DNA of 9,397 bases from Candidatus Cloacimonadota bacterium (GTDB taxonomy: Bacteria; Hydrothermota; E44-bin80), in NCBI GenBank assembly GCA_004375785.1, contig SOKM01000150.1, positions 1 to 9,397 of the forward strand, read 5' to 3'. Shown here piece after piece: positions 6,601 through 9,397 of the stretch; position 1 is the stretch's first letter; each line of letters opens with the position of its first letter. The position numbers were made by a program, and so were the translations under genes. The notes under the pieces are model-generated. The model made no database searches and was not told the origin of the DNA. It saw nothing but the letters and a program-made list of their open reading frames with translations.

Positions 6601-8474
6601 TAGATAACCTTTGTATCCCTCATTATTTCTTCTCCAGCTGCAACTGTATACGAATGGAGCCATATACTCCCACTCAAATCCGTGGTCAGTGGAATCGAGA
6701 GCTTACCAACTCCTCTTATTACATTTACTGTTTTTGTCAGGACTGTCTGTTTATCCTTTATGATATCAAGGTAAACAACTCCTTTCTTCTTTGACGATAA
6801 AAGAGTGAGATGCATCACATTACCAACCTTATAGAGCCCCTTATCTGTCTTTAAGAGTATATGCGGCAGATTCAAATCGTATGAGAAATAGACATTCGCT
6901 TCTCCACTTGCTCCTTTTTCATCGACTGCTTTTGCATCAAAGTTCATACCATTTTGTTCCTTTGGAGTTACTATAAATTCTGCAATCCCTGAATCATCTG
7001 TTACACCAGTCAGAGTTAGCTTACCACTTTTTAGAGTAACTCTGGTCTTTGCGGGCGTGCCATCAGGGTACGTTGTCATTACGTAAAGAGTATTTTCAAG
7101 CCCTGGAACAAGTGTCCCGCTTTCAGGTATGAGCACAATACTAAGGTCACTCTTTGCAACAACCCTTTTACTTATCAGTTTCTCCTTATGTTCTGCCTGA
7201 TCCACAACCTCAACATCTATTTTTATAAATGCCTTACCCTGTTCCAATGGAGTTCCTACAAAATGTGCGGGAAGCTGAACATCAAAGTGGTAATTACCTT
7301 TGCTGTCTGTCTCACCTTTTATCTCCTGAAATGCTTCAAACCCAACATCAAACTTACTCAGGGTAATCTTTACCTTCCCACCATCAACAGGCTTACCAAA
7401 GAAATATTTTACGTTTATATCCCCTTTTATGGTTTCAGACGGCAGGTAATAATCTTTATCTGTTTTGAAGGCTATCTTGAACTTAGGAAGGACATACCTC
7501 TTCACATTGACTGTCTTCTCTACACTCGTATTTTCCATCTCTGCCCTTATCCTGTAATCACCCGTATTGAGCTCATCTGCTAATTGAAAATCACAGGAAG
7601 CAATGCCAAATTTATCTGTCTTGAGTTTCTTCTTGAAAACCTTATTACCTTTAGAATCTTCTACAGTCAATACAACAGAAATAAGAGAAGCGGCTTCAAG
7701 AGATGGTTTCTGCAATATTAGTGACCGTATATGAATAACTTGACTCGGTTGATATACAGGTTTATCCGTCACAAGATAGATATTGTATACCTTTTTTATT
7801 GTTATACTATACTCCAATGTTTCACTCCCTATCGCTGTTTCTGCAGAAATCTCGAGCATGGGATTCTCATTCTTTGCATCCGGAATGCTGAAGGTGGCAT
7901 CAATGCTTCCATTGTTATCCGTTCTTCCCGTAAAAAGCCTCTTCTCCATCTTATCACCCTTTAATGTAACCTTAATCAGAGCATTTTTAATAGGTTTTCT
8001 ACCCCTGTAATTCAATGTAATAATTCTTATAGATGCCTTACTGCCGGCAAGTAAACTGCTCTGTCCCAGGACCATAAGTTCAAGTTTATCCATTAGTTGA
8101 GAGATTGCGAAGATGTGGGTCTCTTCTGCTTTTTTACTTTTAAACGTTATCCTCAGTCTATTAGTAAAAAGTTCACCCTCCGATAGGTCAGTTTCGAAGA
8201 CAAAACTTGTCGCTATTGTCCTTCGGAAGAATCGAATCTTCTTCTCATGTGTCAGAAGCACATTGTCGTTTGCATCTATTATCTCTGCTGTGAATTTACC
8301 ACTGAGACTCACCCAGAACTTTTTGGTTATAGAAATAGTTACAGTAAGTCTGCCCTTCTCAAGTTCTGCCTTTGACCCTTCCTCATTAAATACCAGAAGT
8401 GGTTTACCACCAAAGCCAAAAAGTGAAAAGCATAAAACAGAAATAAGAACTGTAATGAATAGAAACCGTTTCAT
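3651..8474 (-). CDS. Alpha-2-macroglobulin family protein with intact thioester and a GspG-like domain in the bait region
   Basis: A 1607-residue exported protein of the alpha-2-macroglobulin/complement C3 family. Such proteins trap proteases: cleavage of the bait region triggers collapse and exposes a reactive thioester. Residues 1-20 form a signal peptide. Cys15 is not in a proper lipobox, so a periplasmic or surface soluble form is more likely than a lipoprotein. Macroglobulin domains follow, including TDKPVYQPSQ (236-245), KRYVLPKFKI (325-334), KTDKGLYKVG (542-551) and PDKKMYRPGE (638-647), then IVDESVFALS (671-680), which precedes the bait. Residues 750-855 are a GspG-like insert and 856-910 an Ala/Glu/Lys-rich linker. 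YFPETFIFEP (913-922) begins the A2M domain. The thioester motif GCFEQ is at 1127-1131 (Cys1128, Gln1131), inside an alpha/alpha-toroid domain of about 1105-1400. Residues 1470-1607 resemble a receptor-binding-type beta-sandwich. AGGAGGT at 8484-8478, just before the ATG, fixes the start. No pbpC, the common bacterial partner, is present in the window. Confidence 0.93.
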   Translation of the reverse strand: MKRFLFITVLISVLCFSLFGFGGKPLLVFNEEGSKAELEKGRLTVTISITKKFWVSLSGKFTAEIIDANDNVLLTHEKKIRFFRRTIATSFVFETDLSEGELFTNRLRITFKSKKAEETHIFAISQLMDKLELMVLGQSSLLAGSKASIRIITLNYRGRKPIKNALIKVTLKGDKMEKRLFTGRTDNNGSIDATFSIPDAKNENPMLEISAETAIGSETLEYSITIKKVYNIYLVTDKPVYQPSQVIHIRSLILQKPSLEAASLISVVLTVEDSKGNKVFKKKLKTDKFGIASCDFQLADELNTGDYRIRAEMENTSVEKTVNVKRYVLPKFKIAFKTDKDYYLPSETIKGDINVKYFFGKPVDGGKVKITLSKFDVGFEAFQEIKGETDSKGNYHFDVQLPAHFVGTPLEQGKAFIKIDVEVVDQAEHKEKLISKRVVAKSDLSIVLIPESGTLVPGLENTLYVMTTYPDGTPAKTRVTLKSGKLTLTGVTDDSGIAEFIVTPKEQNGMNFDAKAVDEKGASGEANVYFSYDLNLPHILLKTDKGLYKVGNVMHLTLLSSKKKGVVYLDIIKDKQTVLTKTVNVIRGVGKLSIPLTTDLSGSIWLHSYTVAAGEEIMRDTKVIYVNPANDLSITIIPDKKMYRPGEDGKIKFSVRNNRGHAVIAALGISIVDESVFALSEMQPGLEKVYFTLEKELMEPKYEIHYLTPKEIVMFDVKKEMARRKEKAAKVLFASISELSPFNVKEDNTKELDNNIYYKYQTRVWNDLSRIRNVIYKFYSKEKRYPTKEEGLTILIKKGYLIKKDLLDPWGMEYKPVTSGDDLSWFGLLSYGPDKKKDTGDDINTEAYRGRWGWEGKAGFFLEAEEAAGGVGRREKFAKKAEAAPVPANGDMLDLSTVSDKKDGKKEPRIREYFPETFIFEPALITDRKGVAVLPLKWPDSITEWRLTTTASTILGQLGSTTKGIKVFQDFFIDIDLPVSLTQNDIVAVPIALYNYVKGSQKIKLSLEKGEWYELLDDAEKSVTLKENEVSVIYFRLRAKDIGIHSFTVKAIGNKMSDAIKREIEIVPDGKKFEEVVSDRLEGKVTKTVYIPEETIDGSGKIFIRLFPGMVSQVVEGMESMLGMPFGCFEQTSSVTYPNILVLDYLRGLKKINPEIEMKAEQYINVGYQRLLSYEVSGGGFEWFGNAPANRILTAYGLMEFSDMSEVFEVDPNVISRTQRWLIGEQNKDGSWSPDKSYLHQGSWNRIQKNRTLPTAYILWSLAETGYKGAELKKAAGYVEDNLGKENDAYVLAICANAFAAYDPDGKTTERIFKKLIDKRLEEKDVVYWESEMPTFTYAKGKGANIEATALATYALIRYNRYTNIVNKAINYIVKSKYPGGNWGSTQATVLSLKCLLSSLKGSTENVNATVNIFINGKSKETIQLNKDNADLMFLIDLAKEAREGKNDITISITGEGNPMYEIVSRYFIPWELIRPEKKRDILSIDIDYDKTTLSQDDIVTCYVKVKNNISASANMVIVDLGIPPGFSVETGDLKALVGKKIKKYNLTSRQVILYIERLDAGHPLEFSYRLKAKFPLKAKTPTSKVYKYYEPEVETLAEPVEIEVKG
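5082..5096 (-). other. Thioester motif GCFEQ of the macroglobulin
   Basis: These fifteen bases encode residues 1127-1131, Gly-Cys-Phe-Glu-Gln. In alpha-2-macroglobulins and complement proteins the Cys and the Gln three residues later form the internal thioester that bonds covalently to attackers. The context (MPFG before, TSS after) is typical of bacterial members. Both key residues are present, so covalent trapping should be possible. Confidence 0.9.
5910..6227 (-). other. GspG-like (type II secretion pseudopilin C-terminal) domain inserted in the macroglobulin bait region
   Basis: Residues about 750-855 of the macroglobulin read like the globular part of GspG. There is an amphipathic helix with VWNDLSRIRNVIYKFY (764-779), then RYPT (784-787), EGL (790-792), KKGYL (797-801), DPWG (808-811), EY (813-814), LLSYGPD (828-834) and DTGDDI (838-843). 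GspG proteins have this order: RYPTxxxGL, KDPWGxxY, and an SYGxDGxxG...DI calcium loop. The prepilin-peptidase site and hydrophobic N-terminal helix are absent, so this piece cannot polymerise like a pilin. It lies exactly between the last macroglobulin domain and the A2M domain. The assignment rests on motif order read by eye. Confidence 0.82.
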
Positions 8475-8500
8475 ACTACCTCCTTTTTTTTGCCACTACC

Positions 8501-8528
8501 TTTGCCACGAAGGCACCAAGACACGAAG
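8501..8528 (+). repeat. CACGAAGR repeat, copy 1
   Basis: After TTTGC, this copy shows three tandem 8-nt units: CACGAAGG (8506-8513), CACCAAGA (8514-8521) and CACGAAGA (8522-8529). It matches the reverse complement of copy 3 at 25 of 28 positions and that of copy 2 at 22 of 28. It lies in the probable 5' leader of the macroglobulin transcript. Repeats of this type are widespread in environmental bacterial genomes. Confidence 0.75.
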
Positions 8529-8557
8529 ATTATAGAATAATTCTTTTTTTCTGATAG
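8529..8557 (-). promoter_or_regulatory. Possible promoter of the macroglobulin gene
   Basis: On the minus strand a perfect TATAAT (8534-8529) stands 17 bp downstream of CTATCA (8557-8552), which shares only three bases with the -35 consensus. Transcription would start near 8522 and give a leader of about 47 nt carrying the copy 1 repeat. The -10 box is good and the -35 box poor, so the call is tentative. Confidence 0.4.
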
Positions 8558-8579
8558 GTATTTATAATTCATATTTCGC

Positions 8580-8607
8580 CTTTGTGCCTTTGAGCCTTAG
8601 TGGCTAA
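8580..8607 (-). repeat. CACGAAGR repeat, copy 2 (degenerate, inverted)
   Basis: Read on the minus strand, this copy runs TTAGCCACTAAGGC and so on, agreeing with copy 1 at 22 of 28 positions. It faces copy 1 across 51 nt, so the two could pair as an imperfect stem-loop in the region just upstream of the macroglobulin gene. Confidence 0.65.
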
Positions 8608-8719
8608 GCTGTTACTCATTAAGATATACATCTTTTGCAAAAATTTATTCCATCCATTCATTTATACAACAAAATATTTCAAAAAGCAAGGAAAAAATAT
8701 TATACTAATACACACCCCT

Positions 8720-8745
8720 AAGTCCCCTCTTATTAGAGGGGACTT
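8720..8745. repeat. AAGTCCCCTCT hairpin repeat
   Basis: AAGTCCCCTCT (8720-8730) pairs perfectly over 11 bp with AGAGGGGACTT (8735-8745) around a TATT loop. This is recognisable as a very widespread dispersed bacterial repeat. When translated it gives the familiar spurious peptide SPLIRGDFAG. It has no T-run beyond the stem on the plus strand and lies mid-gap, so it is annotated as a repeat and not as a terminator. Confidence 0.75.
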
Positions 8746-8880
8746 TGCAGGATGTGGTTATTTTCTTCTTGATAGTATAGGAAATTATAGGTTGAAGTTT
8801 TTTTCTTAACTGCATAGAAAAAACTACCCCACATGATCCACAATTAACTCCTTCAGATAATGCTTTTATATAAAATAAAT

Positions 8881-8908
8881 CTTTGTGTCTTTGTGTCTTC
8901 GTGGCAAA
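8881..8908 (-). repeat. CACGAAGR repeat, copy 3 (inverted)
   Basis: On the plus strand this shows three 8-nt units: CTTTGTGT (8881-8888), CTTTGTGT (8889-8896) and CTTCGTGG (8897-8904). Read on the minus strand it begins TTTGCCACGAAG, as copy 1 does on the plus strand, with 25 of 28 positions identical. Together, copies 1 and 3 form inverted ends around a 408-nt segment. It ends 6 nt before the -35 box of the acylphosphatase promoter. Confidence 0.75.
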
Positions 8909-8914
8909 ATTTTC

Positions 8915-8943
8915 TTGACTTTATTGTTTTTAGGGTATATAAA
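8915..8943 (+). promoter_or_regulatory. Sigma-70-type promoter for acylphosphatase
   Basis: A TTGACT -35 box (8915-8920) is separated by exactly 17 bp from a TATAAA -10 box (8938-8943). The expected start of transcription is near 8950, only about 14 nt before the preferred ATG. The message would have a very short leader. Confidence 0.7.
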
Positions 8944-8963
8944 TATCCTGGTTGAAAATTGAG

Positions 8964-9236
8964 ATGAAAGCAGTGCATTTACTTGTCTCTGGCTTTGTTC
9001 AGGGAGTGGGATTTAGATACTTTGTAGTAAGAAAGGCAAGAGGACTTGGCCTTGTAGGTTTCGTTAGAAACAATTTTAAGGGTGATGTTGAAATCGCGGC
9101 TGAGGGTGATACTGGAATGCTGAACCAACTTATAGAAGAAATCAAGGTTGGTCCAATCTCAAGCGATGTGAGGGATGTGAAAGTTGAATGGATAGAACCA
9201 GAAGGATTATATGACGGATTTGATGTGCGATTTTAA
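8964..9236 (+). CDS. acyP: Acylphosphatase
   Basis: This 90-residue protein is a small cytosolic enzyme that hydrolyses carboxyl-phosphate bonds such as acetyl phosphate. It matches the family over its whole length. The phosphate-binding loop with the catalytic Arg is FVQGVGFR (residues 11-18), followed by YFV, and the catalytic Asn is in the GFVRNNFKGDVEI segment. The length is normal for the family. The ATG at 8964 gives the usual start MKAVHLLVSG. A TTG at 8952 in the same frame would add four residues but would sit almost at the predicted transcription start. No clear Shine-Dalgarno sequence precedes either codon, unlike the other three genes. It stands alone, with its own promoter. The physiological role of bacterial acylphosphatases is generally unsettled. 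Confidence 0.93.
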   Translation: MKAVHLLVSGFVQGVGFRYFVVRKARGLGLVGFVRNNFKGDVEIAAEGDTGMLNQLIEEIKVGPISSDVRDVKVEWIEPEGLYDGFDVRF

Positions 9237-9246
9237 ACATAAAAAT

Positions 9247-9305
9247 AACAGGGATTGGACGAGAATTTAAGAGATAAAAAAATAAAATCTCTTTAATTCC
9301 CTGTT
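9247..9305 (+). terminator. Inverted repeat after acylphosphatase, possible terminator
   Basis: AACAGGGA (9247-9254) pairs perfectly with TCCCTGTT (9298-9305). Inside, 9265-9275 pairs with 9287-9297 at ten of eleven positions, with a 10-nt bulge on the left side. It starts 11 nt after the stop codon. The nearest T-run (9316-9321) is 10 nt beyond the stem, which is too far for a classic intrinsic terminator, so its role could instead be transcript protection. Confidence 0.4.
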
Positions 9306-9342
9306 GAAGATAAAATTTTTTGTTTGTTCAAGTAGATATATG

Positions 9343-9397
9343 CGGGGCGTAGCGCAGTCCGGTAGCGCGCTTGGTTCGGGACCAAGAAGTCGGAGGT
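9343..9397 (+). tRNA. tRNA-Pro (anticodon CGG), 3' end cut by window edge
   Basis: The first 55 nt of a tRNA are visible. The 5' acceptor strand is CGGGGCG (9343-9349), starting with the C1 typical of proline tRNAs. The D stem is GCGC/GCGC (9352-9355, 9365-9368). The anticodon stem CTTGG/CCAAG (9370-9374, 9382-9386) surrounds loop TTCGGGA, giving anticodon CGG (9377-9379), which reads CCG. The variable loop AAGTC and the T-stem 5' strand GGAGG follow, and the sequence stops at T54. No convincing promoter lies directly before it. Confidence 0.92.

Larger units (their letters stand above)
8475..8963. other. Divergent intergenic region with repeats and two promoters
   Basis: This 489-nt gap lies between the start of the minus-strand macroglobulin gene and the start of the plus-strand acylphosphatase gene. 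It holds three copies of an 8-nt-periodic repeat (8501-8528, 8580-8607, 8881-8908), a strong hairpin repeat (8720-8745), a possible minus-strand promoter (8529-8557) and a clear plus-strand promoter (8915-8943). The AT-rich stretches 8612-8710 and 8750-8880 show nothing recognisable. Confidence 0.65.

Noticed and set aside
8411..8474. Lipoprotein signal in the macroglobulin (Cys15)
   Set aside because: The residues before Cys15 (ISVL) do not fit a lipobox, which needs a small residue at -1, so a cleaved or soluble exported form is preferred.
8600..8809. 69-residue open frame in the gap before acylphosphatase
   Set aside because: Its only recognisable stretch, SPLIRGDFAG, is the translation of the hairpin repeat at 8720-8745. 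The rest is AT-rich and low in information, and no ribosome binding site precedes it.
8709..8908. Minus-strand open stretch with a CxxC-containing peptide (NCGSCGVVF), considered as a gene remnant
   Set aside because: It has no start codon with a ribosome binding site and it runs through two dispersed repeats. No family was recognised.
8501..8908. CRISPR array
   Set aside because: The three repeat copies differ in orientation and spacing (51 and 273 nt between them) and are internally 8-nt periodic. There are no regular spacers and no cas genes.
8952..8954. TTG as the start of acylphosphatase
   Set aside because: It would lie about two bases from the predicted transcription start and adds residues not typical of the family. 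The ATG at 8964 gives the normal length.
9301..9342. Promoter directly before tRNA-Pro
   Set aside because: TAGATA at 9333-9338 lies only four bases from the tRNA and has no -35 box at a suitable distance.

Overview
The window is a piece of bacterial chromosome. It carries four protein-coding genes, one complete tRNA, one tRNA cut by the right edge, and intergenic gaps packed with palindromic dispersed repeats. The coding sequence looks low to moderate in GC. Three of the four genes have strong AGGAGG-type ribosome binding sites, and two promoters have the ordinary sigma-70 form (TTGACx, 17 bp, TATxAx). Two adjacent plus-strand genes belong to the type IX secretion / PorV world: a secreted beta-propeller protein ending in a FlgD-like sorting domain, and a PorV/PorQ-family outer-membrane protein. 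This points to the FCB superphylum or one of the uncultured phyla that share these families (Cloacimonadota-, Marinimicrobia- or WOR-3-like). The strong Shine-Dalgarno sequences and E. coli-like promoters argue against Bacteroidota proper. The phylum is inferred, not shown.

Layout. 1-178: decayed palindromic repeats, then a good promoter. 179-251: tRNA-Ala(GGC). 291-2324: exported seven-repeat Asp-box propeller protein with a C-terminal sorting domain, beginning only 39 nt after the tRNA. 2325-2452: a short gap almost filled by a 69-nt palindrome that folds on paper into a four-way junction. 2453-3337: PorV/PorQ-like protein. 3338-3650: gap between convergent genes, crowded with hairpins, including the likely terminator of the next gene. 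3651-8474 (minus): a 1607-residue alpha-2-macroglobulin with an intact thioester motif. 8475-8963: repeat-rich gap with three copies of an 8-nt-periodic CACGAAGR repeat and a widespread CCCCTCT hairpin, ending in a promoter. 8964-9236: acylphosphatase. 9343-9397: 5' three quarters of tRNA-Pro(CGG).

How the genes fit together. The propeller protein is the sort of cargo exported by type IX secretion, and PorV proteins are the outer-membrane shuttles of that system, so this pair may work together at the cell surface. The alpha-2-macroglobulin is an exported protease trap, transcribed toward them but on its own. Acylphosphatase is a small cytosolic housekeeping enzyme with no visible link to the rest.

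The most striking observation is inside the macroglobulin. Where the protease-bait segment should lie, it carries a stretch of about 100 residues that reads like the soluble C-terminal domain of the type II secretion major pseudopilin GspG, including its calcium-loop signature. The pilin N-terminal helix and processing site are absent. This looks like a pseudopilin domain reused as, or placed beside, protease bait. The second notable item is the set of multi-arm palindromes in the gaps.
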